From NCBI GenBank assembly GCA_024403675.1, contig JAKSRH010000018.1, forward strand, positions 1 through 33,677: a stretch of DNA of 33,677 nt, written 5' to 3'. The notes below the pieces were generated by a model. The model was given only the letters and a program-made list of their open reading frames with translations. It was not told the DNA's origin and searched no databases. Positions 7,843-16,379 of this stretch are shown here, one piece after another (the stretch's first letter is position 1; the number at the start of each line of letters is the position of its first letter). The position numbers and the translations under genes are program-made. This DNA comes from Saccharofermentans sp. (GTDB taxonomy: Bacteria; Bacillota; Clostridia; Saccharofermentanales; Saccharofermentanaceae).

Positions 7843-10557
7843 ATGAACAGGCTAAAAAGAGGCATTATTAAGGCTTCTGACATTATCGCAGATATTAGAT
7901 TTTTTGCATTTCTTGTTCCATTTTTAACAATAATTGCAGTTTTTGCATTTTTACAAGTATATCCTGTTGGAGATAGAACGGTATTAACAGTTGATCTTTA
8001 CCATCAGTATATGCCTTTTATCTATGAGTTTAGAGCGAAGCTTCTCGGAGGTCGTTCTTTGTTCTATTCCTGGAATTCTGGTCTTGGAAACGAATACTAT
8101 GCTGCCTTTGCCAATTATGCGGCAAGTCCCCTTAATTATTTATGTATTTTCTTCCCTTATAAGGCCCTTCCGGTTTTTGTTGCTTTTGTTACGGCGTTAA
8201 GAGCAGGTTTAGCTTCTCTTTTTATGTCAATATTTTTGGCGTCTGAAGATTATAAGAGATATGACTTAATTACAGGTGCTTTTAGTGCTACATATGCGCT
8301 TAGTGGATGGTTTCTTACAGATTTTTGGAACATTATGTGGTGTGATGCTTTTGTTCTTTTGCCACTTATATGTTACGGATTAAAGAAACTTATGGCTGAA
8401 CGAAAGTATGGTTTATATGTTATTACTCTTGCTATGTGTATTATTTCTAACTATTACGCAGGCTATTTTATTTGTCTTTTCCTTGTTATGTATTCCGTTG
8501 TTCTTTATTTCACAATGGAAGACATGGAGCGAAATGTAGTAACTTTTTTCAAAAGTGCAGGTCGATTTGCTTTAGCTAGTGCTACAGCAGGATTAATTTC
8601 TGCCTTTGTTGTTCTTCCTACATATATTATTTTGCAGCACTCTTCAGCTACAGGTGATGTTTTCCCTAAGGATTTTAATCTTACAAATGATTTGTTTGAT
8701 TTTATTGGAAGACTTATGGTAAGTGCTAATCCGAATATCCGTGATGGTATGGCTAATGTAGCTTGCGGTGTGGTTGTAGCTCTTATGATTCCTTTGTTTT
8801 TTGTAGCACCAAAGAATACTATGATTTCACTTCGCCATAAAGTTGGTTATGGTATTTTGTTTACAGTAATGTATTTAAGCTTTACTAACAGAATGCTTAA
8901 TTTTATTTGGCATGGTTTTCATTTTCCTAATCAGATTCCATTTAGACAGTCTTTTATAATGAGCTTTTTGATGGTTACTGCTGCGTACTTGGTAATTAGG
9001 TCTCTTAGAAGTTATGAGAAGAAAACCATAATGACGGTGATTGCGGGTGCTTTCTTTTTTCTTGTGCTTTACGAGAAAATTGGTGAGGGCGCAGAGGGTT
9101 ATCAGCAGATAGGATTAACTCTTGTATTCTTGCTTGTTCAGGGCCTTGTTATTAGATTTATCAAAATGGCCCCAAGAGAGAAGCTTCATCTATGTGAAAT
9201 TATTCTTGCAGCAACTATGGTTGTGGAGTCATTTGTAGCGTCTATTTTTACTATCGGATTAGTAGCAGAACATGAAAGTTTTACTAATTACGATTTCTAC
9301 GGTAAAAATCGTGACATTATTAATGACTATGTAGTAAATATTGAGGGTACAAATGGTCATAGAACATTCGAGAGATCAGAAATTTATCCTAATAATATTT
9401 GTGATATTCAATCTGTATATGACGTAAAGGGAATGTCAATTTTCTCATCAACAGCAAGAGAAAGTTTTGTAAAGTACATGCGTAATTTTGGGTTCCATAA
9501 TAATGGTATTAATGGACTTCGTAATCCAGGTCTTACCAGAGTAACATCATCTTTATTAGGAATCCGTAATTTTGTGCTTATTGAGAACACTTCCAAGTAT
9601 CCTCATATCTTTGATGAAGAGTATAGAAGTGACGAAGTAGTTGTGTTTGGTAATCCAGATGCCCTTGCTCTTGGTTATGTAGTTGATGATGATGTAATTA
9701 ATTATGTACCTGTGGAAAATAATCATGATTGCTTTAACAAGACAAATGATTGGGTAAGATCCATGGGTATAAATGATGATATGTATCTTCCTGCAAGGGC
9801 AGTTTCTATGCACGAGGAAAATGTTACATATTCCGGTAACGTTGGAAATCATCTTACATATACTGTTAGAGATGTGAATTCTGCTGCAGTATTTAAGTTT
9901 TCAGTGTCTGCTTCTGAAATAGGAACAGATGTGTATGTTTATGTAGATTCATCTAAGAGTGGAAATATCAATGTTGAGGGTGGCGTAGAAATACCATTCT
10001 CCTATGATACTAGAAGTTATCAGATGGTTTGTCTTGGTAAGTATACTGGTGAGCCAATTGAAGTAACAATGACATATTCCACACCTCAAGCTGGTGAGCT
10101 ACATGTTTATACATATGAACTTAATAAAGCTGGATATGAGAAGATGATTGATACATTCTCTAAGAATTCCTTAGAAGTTACTTATTATGATGACACTACA
10201 ATTAAGGGTACAGTATCTACTGATGTAGATGGATTCCTTTTATTGACTATCCCATATTCTGAGGGCTTCACAGTAACTGTAGACGGCCAGGAAGTAGAGC
10301 TTGTTTCAGTTCAAGATGCGCTTTCTGGTATTTATCTTACAAAGGGTAATCATAACGTGATTATCGAATATTCACCTAAGGGATTTGTAGGTTCCATCAT
10401 TGTAACTATTGTAGGAATAGCTATGTTTATGATAGAACTTGCTGTCGTTAGATTTACAACACATAAAGAAGAGTTAGTAGTCGCTTCTGATAGTGAAGGT
10501 GAGCAGGAGGCTCAAGATGGTTCCCAAGAAGAATCTGAACCTGAAACTGAGCAATAA
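7843..10557 (+). CDS. YfhO family multi-pass membrane protein
   Basis: A 904-residue polytopic protein of the YfhO family (GT-C-like membrane proteins). B. subtilis YfhO and Listeria GtlB are implicated in adding sugars to wall or lipoteichoic acids from a lipid-linked donor. A first membrane segment at about 21-40 is followed by the conserved DLYHQYMPF (51-59), whose Asp51 is the usual key acidic residue. Many hydrophobic segments follow to about residue 490, then an extracellular beta-rich region, a final membrane span (about 853-876) and a very acidic cytoplasmic tail ending SEPETEQ. The ATG at 7843 has a weak GGGG site. The next gene overlaps it by 41 bases. No CsbB-type flippase partner gene is in the window. 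Confidence 0.9.
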   Translation: MNRLKRGIIKASDIIADIRFFAFLVPFLTIIAVFAFLQVYPVGDRTVLTVDLYHQYMPFIYEFRAKLLGGRSLFYSWNSGLGNEYYAAFANYAASPLNYLCIFFPYKALPVFVAFVTALRAGLASLFMSIFLASEDYKRYDLITGAFSATYALSGWFLTDFWNIMWCDAFVLLPLICYGLKKLMAERKYGLYVITLAMCIISNYYAGYFICLFLVMYSVVLYFTMEDMERNVVTFFKSAGRFALASATAGLISAFVVLPTYIILQHSSATGDVFPKDFNLTNDLFDFIGRLMVSANPNIRDGMANVACGVVVALMIPLFFVAPKNTMISLRHKVGYGILFTVMYLSFTNRMLNFIWHGFHFPNQIPFRQSFIMSFLMVTAAYLVIRSLRSYEKKTIMTVIAGAFFFLVLYEKIGEGAEGYQQIGLTLVFLLVQGLVIRFIKMAPREKLHLCEIILAATMVVESFVASIFTIGLVAEHESFTNYDFYGKNRDIINDYVVNIEGTNGHRTFERSEIYPNNICDIQSVYDVKGMSIFSSTARESFVKYMRNFGFHNNGINGLRNPGLTRVTSSLLGIRNFVLIENTSKYPHIFDEEYRSDEVVVFGNPDALALGYVVDDDVINYVPVENNHDCFNKTNDWVRSMGINDDMYLPARAVSMHEENVTYSGNVGNHLTYTVRDVNSAAVFKFSVSASEIGTDVYVYVDSSKSGNINVEGGVEIPFSYDTRSYQMVCLGKYTGEPIEVTMTYSTPQAGELHVYTYELNKAGYEKMIDTFSKNSLEVTYYDDTTIKGTVSTDVDGFLLLTIPYSEGFTVTVDGQEVELVSVQDALSGIYLTKGNHNVIIEYSPKGFVGSIIVTIVGIAMFMIELAVVRFTTHKEELVVASDSEGEQEAQDGSQEESEPETEQ

Positions 10558-12844
10558 ACAATTAGGTAATTGTTTATTTTCCTTGCTCGCATTTGCGCTC
10601 CCTATTATTCTTTTGGGGGCTGCATTGTGGTACTTGTATAATTCATCAATAGAAGATGAGGCGTACATGTATTTTACTCAGAGGTATTCTGATTTTAACG
10701 GAACCTTTTTGAATGGTTCGTATAACGAGTTTTGTGATTTGAATACAATCCGCACAATGTTGATCTCTGGACTAAGTTATGTAAAAACTGAGGCGATTAG
10801 ATATGTGTTGGCATATCATTTTGATTTATTTTTCCTAATATGTTTATTGTTTAACGTAGCATCACAAAAAGTGTTTACTACAATCATGTTCATAAGAATT
10901 GGACTTTCTGCTTTTTCAGCTAACTATTTTGTCCGTAAACATATTGGTGTTAAGGGAGTATTTTCATTAGCTCTTTCAACAGCATATGCCTTGTCTGGTC
11001 CTGTATTAATTGGCACGGCAAACTCTATGGTTTTGAATTTAGCTATTGTATTTCCATTTTTGCTATCGGCGTTGGATTCGCTTGTTAGAAAAGAAACAAC
11101 AAAGTCTAGAATATTACTCGTAGTTTGTGTTGCAATGACAGCAGCGTGTGGAATATACGGATTTATAGCTGGATTTATTCTTGTTATAACAGCAAGTATT
11201 TCTATAATTCTTATCGCTGTTGCTAGGGGAAATCGTTTTAAGGCGGCTATTAATGTGTGTATTTCCTATATTGTGGGTATGATGGCAGGAGCTGTATGCA
11301 TAATTCCATCTATAATAGCAACAGGAGGCTCAACGGGGATATCGCAATTATTTGATAATAACACGGTACGATATAAGCTTTTTGATGTGATTGGAACTTT
11401 ATTTGATGGCCGAATCCTGTCTACAGCTAGCGTGAATGGCATACCTCAGGTAGCGGTTTCTATTACGATTCTTTTCTTATATGTATTGTTTTTAATTAAT
11501 GAAAGAATTCCATTTGGTGTTAAGATAACTTCTGTTATTTCTTTTGTTGTCATCTATGTTTCTATTTCTTGGTCGGTAGCAGACACTTTCATTAGTATAT
11601 TTGGAAGTAGCGAAGTAGGTGTTTATTCAAGATTAATAATATTTGTAGTTCTTATGCTGTTTTACGGTGCGATATCACTCCGTAATATTGGTACTTTACG
11701 TGCAGGAGAAATTACTACAGCGGGAGTTATTTTGCTTAGTATATTGGTTGTCCACAAGGCTGTGTGTGCCGAAGTTGGACCTAGCGTATTCTCTGTGACT
11801 TTTTCTTTTGTATCAGTATTTGTATTAACTGGAATATACAAATTTATGAGTACGCATCCATCTCATCCTGCAGAAAGTGTATTTGTTTCAATTATCGTGG
11901 CAGGAATTTTCGTAAATACTATATTTATTCTGGGGCCTTCGGAATTCACTCCTGGATTTATGGTGAATAAGATAAGTAGCGAGAATGCTGAGAAGATAAT
12001 ATATGCTTCTGATGATAATGAAATACCTATTTTTACTTCTAATAGTAATAACGAGTATGTATTTTTGACTTCTGATGTATCATATTTTGCTAGTACAGCA
12101 CCTATTCCAGATGTAGTAAATATGTCTGCTAGAGCAGCGTTACTTGATGATATTTATCTTAAAGCAGACTCTAAGACAGTTTATTCACATGGTTTTACTG
12201 ATTTTGGAGAAGGGTTTTATACTCCAAAGATTCCAGGTGTAGAAGCTCAGGTTACAATAAGAGCAGAGGGCGTTGATATGACTAAGAGATACTTCGTGTA
12301 CTCAGGATTTGACACACCACAAACTCTCTGTGAGCTTTATGGAGAAGATGTTGTGAATACACATTTTAGTGGCCTTTTCTTAGCAGAAATCAAGCCAAAA
12401 TCAGAATCATTTAATCTTAGGCTAATAATGAATGGTGGAAATACTAGTAATGAGTTTACTCTATGGAGTGTCGATGAATATGCGCTTCAAGCATTCCGTA
12501 ATAATGTAAGAGAGTTTTCAGGCTCCACTATTGATTTGAGCGATATTTCTTTGATGAGGTATCCAGATACCAAGTCATTAATTACATCTATAGATTACGA
12601 TAATAAGTATATTGTAACTGACAACAACAATAGGATGCTTACGACCCAAAATGTTGCAGGTAAATTAGGCATAATTATTGATGACCCACAATCAGTAACA
12701 GAACTTACTATTAAAGTACCTTTTTATGATATGATATGCGGGCTGATTATCACTATAATCAGTGTACTTATTTGTTTGCTAACTGCACTTTTTACAGTAA
12801 TCAAGAAGAAAAATACGGATGGAGGCACAGCTAATGCTGGATAA
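10517..12844 (+). CDS. Second, divergent YfhO-like membrane protein
   Basis: A 775-residue polytopic protein with the same architecture as its upstream neighbour: a membrane span at about 18-40, an outer loop, a dozen or so membrane segments to about 490, a long outer region, and a last span near 740-765. Shared features such as FIRIGLSAFSANYF and TAYALSGPVLIG match the YfhO fold. It lacks the DLxxQYxPF motif of the first copy; the corresponding loop reads EDEAYMYFTQRYSDF. The ATG at 10517, with CAGGAGG at 10504-10510 six bases upstream, is chosen over an in-frame GTG at 10493. It overlaps the upstream gene by 41 bases and the exonuclease gene by 11. Probably an old duplicate with a changed substrate or a partner role. 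Confidence 0.78.
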   Translation: MVPKKNLNLKLSNKQLGNCLFSLLAFALPIILLGAALWYLYNSSIEDEAYMYFTQRYSDFNGTFLNGSYNEFCDLNTIRTMLISGLSYVKTEAIRYVLAYHFDLFFLICLLFNVASQKVFTTIMFIRIGLSAFSANYFVRKHIGVKGVFSLALSTAYALSGPVLIGTANSMVLNLAIVFPFLLSALDSLVRKETTKSRILLVVCVAMTAACGIYGFIAGFILVITASISIILIAVARGNRFKAAINVCISYIVGMMAGAVCIIPSIIATGGSTGISQLFDNNTVRYKLFDVIGTLFDGRILSTASVNGIPQVAVSITILFLYVLFLINERIPFGVKITSVISFVVIYVSISWSVADTFISIFGSSEVGVYSRLIIFVVLMLFYGAISLRNIGTLRAGEITTAGVILLSILVVHKAVCAEVGPSVFSVTFSFVSVFVLTGIYKFMSTHPSHPAESVFVSIIVAGIFVNTIFILGPSEFTPGFMVNKISSENAEKIIYASDDNEIPIFTSNSNNEYVFLTSDVSYFASTAPIPDVVNMSARAALLDDIYLKADSKTVYSHGFTDFGEGFYTPKIPGVEAQVTIRAEGVDMTKRYFVYSGFDTPQTLCELYGEDVVNTHFSGLFLAEIKPKSESFNLRLIMNGGNTSNEFTLWSVDEYALQAFRNNVREFSGSTIDLSDISLMRYPDTKSLITSIDYDNKYIVTDNNNRMLTTQNVAGKLGIIIDDPQSVTELTIKVPFYDMICGLIITIISVLICLLTALFTVIKKKNTDGGTANAG

Positions 12845-13838
12845 AAAGATAACTGATGGCACAGTCTTTGTTGTCTTTGATATGGAATGGAATCAACCAT
12901 TCCCTGGTAAAGCATACCCATTTGAGGTCTCTTCTTTGAGTGGAGAAATTATTGAAATTGGTGCAGTTAAGTATGTTATGGAAGATGGATTACCTGTATA
13001 TGCCGGAGATTTTTCCTGTGATATCAAACCAGAGAAGTATACAAAAATCCATTATCACGTAAAAAAGGTCACACATAAGACAAATGCAGATTTGAAAATG
13101 GGTGTTTCTCTTAAAAGTGGATACCAGGCATTTAGAGATTTTTGTGGTGATGAGTTTATTTTGGTTGGTTGGGGTAACTCTGATCCTGACATGCTAAAGA
13201 TGAACTTAAAGTTTTTTGGTTATGAAAGCAACCTTAATTGTCAGTTTCTTGATGTACAACCAGTATTTTCATTATTTTCTGGTGAGAAGGGGCATCAAAG
13301 AAGTGTAGAGTTTGCTGTTGACTACTACAACATTCAAAAAGATGACACATTTCATAGTGCTGTAAATGATGCAAAGTACACCGGTGAAATTTTTAATAGG
13401 ATATTTATTAATAATAATAAAGAGGAAGTAATAAGTGTCATAGAGAAATCAGCACTTAATCCAGATATTAAGAGAGAATATACCTGTGTAGGTAGTGAAG
13501 CTGGCTCTATGGCAGAAGCTCTCGACATGGTAATGGGATTTAATGAAAAGTGTCCTATTTGTGAAACCGTTTTTGAGAAGAAGATACAAGGGTTTAGAAT
13601 CAGAAAATCTTATTATGGAATGTTCTTTTGTCATGAACATGGTGATTTTTTTGCAAGAACAAGAGTAAAACGTAATAAAGCTAAAAAGATTTACGCCGCT
13701 GCGGTGTTACGATTTGCGACACAAACGGATTATTTTTTGGTAGCTTCAAAACGTGAAGAATATGACAAATATGGACCTCAAGGAGCTCCACCACCACCGC
13801 AACCAGTTAAAGAAATAGAAGTTGTGGATGAAAAGTGA
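12834..13838 (+). CDS. DEDDh-type 3'-5' exonuclease with C-terminal zinc-ribbon-like region
   Basis: A 334-residue protein with an N-terminal exonuclease domain of the RNase T/DnaQ type, acting on DNA or RNA 3' ends with two metal ions. Catalytic residues can be placed: Asp16 and Glu18 in VVFDMEWNQ, an Asp in GWGNSDPDML (117 or 119), and His174 and Asp179 in FHSAVNDAKYTGEIF. The C-terminal half holds Cys240 and Cys243 (CPIC) and FFCHEHG at 265-270, a likely zinc site, followed by a basic segment (RVKRNKAKK) and a Pro-rich tail. The start is the ATG at 12834 (GGAGG at 12821-12825), overlapping the YfhO-like gene by 11 bases. Substrate is unknown; the basic zinc region suggests nucleic-acid recognition. 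Confidence 0.88.
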   Translation: MLDKKITDGTVFVVFDMEWNQPFPGKAYPFEVSSLSGEIIEIGAVKYVMEDGLPVYAGDFSCDIKPEKYTKIHYHVKKVTHKTNADLKMGVSLKSGYQAFRDFCGDEFILVGWGNSDPDMLKMNLKFFGYESNLNCQFLDVQPVFSLFSGEKGHQRSVEFAVDYYNIQKDDTFHSAVNDAKYTGEIFNRIFINNNKEEVISVIEKSALNPDIKREYTCVGSEAGSMAEALDMVMGFNEKCPICETVFEKKIQGFRIRKSYYGMFFCHEHGDFFARTRVKRNKAKKIYAAAVLRFATQTDYFLVASKREEYDKYGPQGAPPPPQPVKEIEVVDEK

Positions 13839-13841
13839 AAC

Positions 13842-13860
13842 AAATGTGAAGAAAAAGTGG
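13842..13860 (+). promoter_or_regulatory. TGTG/A-tract box upstream of the PilX-like gene promoter
   Basis: The sequence here is AAATGTGAAGAAAAAGTGG. The same pattern, TGTG followed by 6-8 purines and then GT plus a purine, recurs upstream of both pilin promoters (from 27218 and from 27592). The TGTG lies 69 bases before the -10. It is a candidate shared regulatory site; AT-richness makes chance a real alternative. Confidence 0.35.
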
Positions 13861-13890
13861 AAATCTTATGGAAAAAATCATAAAGATTTC

Positions 13891-13919
13891 TTGAAATTCT
13901 TCTCAACCTGTCATATAAT
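13891..13919 (+). promoter_or_regulatory. Sigma-A type promoter of the PilX-like gene
   Basis: TTGAAA (13891-13896), a 17-base spacer and TATAAT (13914-13919) form a near-consensus promoter. The predicted start, near 13926, leaves a leader of about 60 bases that contains a hairpin. Confidence 0.85.
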
Positions 13920-13940
13920 GAGGTGAACTTTAATAGGTAT

Positions 13941-13960
13941 ATGCGCGTATACATGTGCAT
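13941..13960 (+). other. Short hairpin in the leader of the PilX-like gene
   Basis: In RNA the 20 bases ATGCGCGTATACATGTGCAT fold into an 8-base-pair stem (two G-U pairs) with a 4-base loop. It lies between promoter and ribosome site, with no T-run, so it is not a terminator; an RNA-stabilising or protein-binding element is possible. Confidence 0.45.
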
Positions 13961-13985
13961 CACATAGAAGAAAGGCATTAAGATT

Positions 13986-15905
13986 ATGCTTAGTAGATTA
14001 GGAAAAGTAAAAGGTAAGACAAAGAAAAGTAAGCAGGGTGTTATTCTTGTAACAATACTTTTTATCTTGGCCATTGCGCTGATTTTTATTATGTCGGCTC
14101 TCATACTTACTACAGCCACTAGAACTCGTTTGTATACTAGAGCTGAAGATAATCAGGCTAGACTTACTGTAACATCAGCTGCAGAGTCTTTTTATCAGGC
14201 TCTTTATTTGCAGGATATTACAGATAAGCAGCTTCAAGATATGAATAATAAAACAATTAGACTTGTTGCTGATGGTATTCCTGGAATGAGTAAGGATAAT
14301 CCTAACAATATGACAACAGCAACTTTCAAGAAGCAGTCTGATAACACTATGATTATCAATTTTGAAACTAAAATTGGTAATCAGATAGAGTGTATCCAGA
14401 TGGTTCTTGATTATGATGATCCAGATCCAGTTCAGAAAAACTTTGCACATATGCTTAATGTATCTAAGGGCGGTAATTTTGACTATATTTCTCTTGGTAT
14501 GACAGTAGGCTCTTTGGGTGCTAAGTGTTCGGATGATGAACCTAATGAGTGGGAGAATGCTGGTAGCGGTTTGACCAGAGCAGATGTATCAAATAATACA
14601 CTTATGTTTAGAGGTGAGGATTATACTGGTGCAGTTACTACAGGCAGTAACTATTATTATTCAGATTTCGTAACTCTTGGTGGCTTTACATGTAGAGAGT
14701 CTTACTTCTTCGGCGATGTTACTTTCTGGGGTAAATATGCTAACTACAATACAGATGATATCACTGGTGCTTCAATTACTATGAATGGTGGTAAGGTTAA
14801 CTTCCTTGCAAATGATAAGAGTATTGTTCATAACGGAGCAGCTGTTAGTGCTACAAACCCAGCATCAAAAAATGAGTGGTTCCACGGTAGTGGATCAGTA
14901 TGTTTCTACGATGAAGACGCTAATGCGGTTTATTTCAGTGCACCAGGTCAGAATTTGCCTTCAGGATTTACAGGTACATATAGTAGCAACACTACATTTG
15001 GCTCACAAAATCCAATGACAAATGTAACTGCGATGACTAGCGATCAGCAGAATGCTGCAAAAAATCTTAACGAGATGGATTATTACACAGTTGTAAAGAG
15101 TGATAAGGGTAATGATCTTTTGACAGGTTCTGGAATTGCAGCAGAGCATGGTTGGTATACATCATCATCTCAAGTTGATGCTGATACATCCATTAAATCT
15201 ATTGATTCAGAGTTAAGTGGTGGTAGTATTGCACCTGGTACATATAAAATTACCGGTGGCACAACAATGGGTAATACAACGGGTGGATGTCCGGTTGTAA
15301 AACTTGATTTGTCCAAGGGTAAGGATTATATAATTTATATTACTGGCAATTTTACAATTACTAGTGGATACTTCGAAATAAGCGGTGGTGGCGCTAAGGA
15401 TGCAAATGTATATTTCATTATTTGTAGCGGCAAGTCCTTGACTATTGGTGGTACAGATAAGTCTAATACAATTGCTGGTATTGTAAGTACTAACTGCTAT
15501 AATGGTGGTACAGCTCCAGATGGAACAGATCCTATATACTATCGTAACTATGCAAATGTAAAGAATGGATCATGTCCTCATGCATTCATTTATGGTATGG
15601 GTACTAAGAGTACAGATATTAAGCCACAGGTTGAATTCGTTGGCGAGCATAGAGGCGTACTTGATGCCTATGTTGGTTTGTACCCATATAGTGATACTTT
15701 AGATGATGATGGTTCATTTAAGGTATATTCTGGAACTTCTGTAAAACTTTATGGCCGTGTTACATGTGCTCAGTTCCAGGGTGTAAGTGGTGCTAATATC
15801 GTTCTTCCATATTGTCCAGAGCCAGGTTCTGATGTAACTTCAGATGAACTTGCTCCAAAGTATTCAGATTATACAATTTACGATTTCCAGTACTATACAA
15901 AGTAA
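13986..15905 (+). CDS. PilX-like large pilus-associated protein
   Basis: A 639-residue exported protein. Residues 1-17 are basic; KQGVILVTILFILAIAL begins a hydrophobic helix to about 42, the layout of a PilX_N-type start: a prepilin-like helix lacking the Glu at +5 (Thr23 here if cleaved after Gly18). The rest is Gly/Ser/Thr/Asn-rich and beta-like. A stretch near 420-500 (PGTYKITGGT, YIIYITGNFTITSG, ANVYFIICSGKSLTIGG) resembles repeat domains seen on PilX-type proteins. It may sit at the pilus tip or base as a large minor pilin or adhesin. It is monocistronic between a strong promoter and a terminator, unlike the other pilin genes, which lie 11 kb away. Ribosome site AAAGG (13971-13975) is modest. 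Function is inferred from the N-terminus and the neighbourhood. Confidence 0.7.
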   Translation: MLSRLGKVKGKTKKSKQGVILVTILFILAIALIFIMSALILTTATRTRLYTRAEDNQARLTVTSAAESFYQALYLQDITDKQLQDMNNKTIRLVADGIPGMSKDNPNNMTTATFKKQSDNTMIINFETKIGNQIECIQMVLDYDDPDPVQKNFAHMLNVSKGGNFDYISLGMTVGSLGAKCSDDEPNEWENAGSGLTRADVSNNTLMFRGEDYTGAVTTGSNYYYSDFVTLGGFTCRESYFFGDVTFWGKYANYNTDDITGASITMNGGKVNFLANDKSIVHNGAAVSATNPASKNEWFHGSGSVCFYDEDANAVYFSAPGQNLPSGFTGTYSSNTTFGSQNPMTNVTAMTSDQQNAAKNLNEMDYYTVVKSDKGNDLLTGSGIAAEHGWYTSSSQVDADTSIKSIDSELSGGSIAPGTYKITGGTTMGNTTGGCPVVKLDLSKGKDYIIYITGNFTITSGYFEISGGGAKDANVYFIICSGKSLTIGGTDKSNTIAGIVSTNCYNGGTAPDGTDPIYYRNYANVKNGSCPHAFIYGMGTKSTDIKPQVEFVGEHRGVLDAYVGLYPYSDTLDDDGSFKVYSGTSVKLYGRVTCAQFQGVSGANIVLPYCPEPGSDVTSDELAPKYSDYTIYDFQYYTK

Positions 15906-15927
15906 TTAGTAGATTATGAGATATATT

Positions 15928-15955
15928 AAAACCCGCTTCAAATGAAGCGGGTTTT
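15928..15955. terminator. Bidirectional terminator
   Basis: A 13-base arm (15928-15940, AAAACCCGCTTCA) is repeated inverted at 15943-15955, with T-runs in both directions. It ends the PilX-like gene and the opposing five-gene operon. Confidence 0.9.
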
Positions 15956-15977
15956 ATTAATTTAAAAAGAGTTGTTG

Positions 15978-16379
15978 TTATTCAATAATGATATCTATTT
16001 TGTTACTTAATATTTGTTCAAAAATTATAAGTGCATCAGTGATAACAAGATTTTTGAATTCATTTATTGAAGCCGTATACTCATCAAGGCTTTCCGCACA
16101 TACATAAACACTAGAACATTTTTGTATACAAGAATTTAGCAAGTCTTTAATTTCAAATTGTTCGAACAACTTAACACCTGAATCAATAATAATGATTGAA
16201 TTAATAGAAATTTGTGCGTTAGAAACACAATCTAAAAAATTCGCTAATAATTCTCGACCATGAATACTATCAGAAGAATAATAATCGTGCTTTAAAAGTA
16301 TGTTAATTCCAGATTTATCGTCAGATAGTGATTTGTCTTCTAGTATAGCAGAGAGGTAATCATTTTTTATTTTGTTCAT
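15978..16379 (-). CDS. YedF C-terminal-like (DsrE-fold) protein
   Basis: A 133-residue protein resembling the C-terminal domain of YedF, a sulfurtransferase-like protein tied to selenium metabolism. Matching features are the ordered run from HGRELLANFLDCV to SIIIIDSGVKLFE and VYVCAESLDEY. The usual N-terminal TusA-like domain is absent. In YedF the last motif is CGTCLD; here it is CAESLD, so the second Cys is Ser. ATG at 16379 is chosen because GGAG at 16391-16388 is correctly spaced for it, whereas an upstream in-frame GTG (16388) lies inside that site. It overlaps the DUF6062 gene by 20 bases and is last in the operon. Similarity is moderate; redox or sulfur-carrier function is a guess. Confidence 0.6.
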   Translation of the reverse strand: MNKIKNDYLSAILEDKSLSDDKSGINILLKHDYYSSDSIHGRELLANFLDCVSNAQISINSIIIIDSGVKLFEQFEIKDLLNSCIQKCSSVYVCAESLDEYTASINEFKNLVITDALIIFEQILSNKIDIIIE

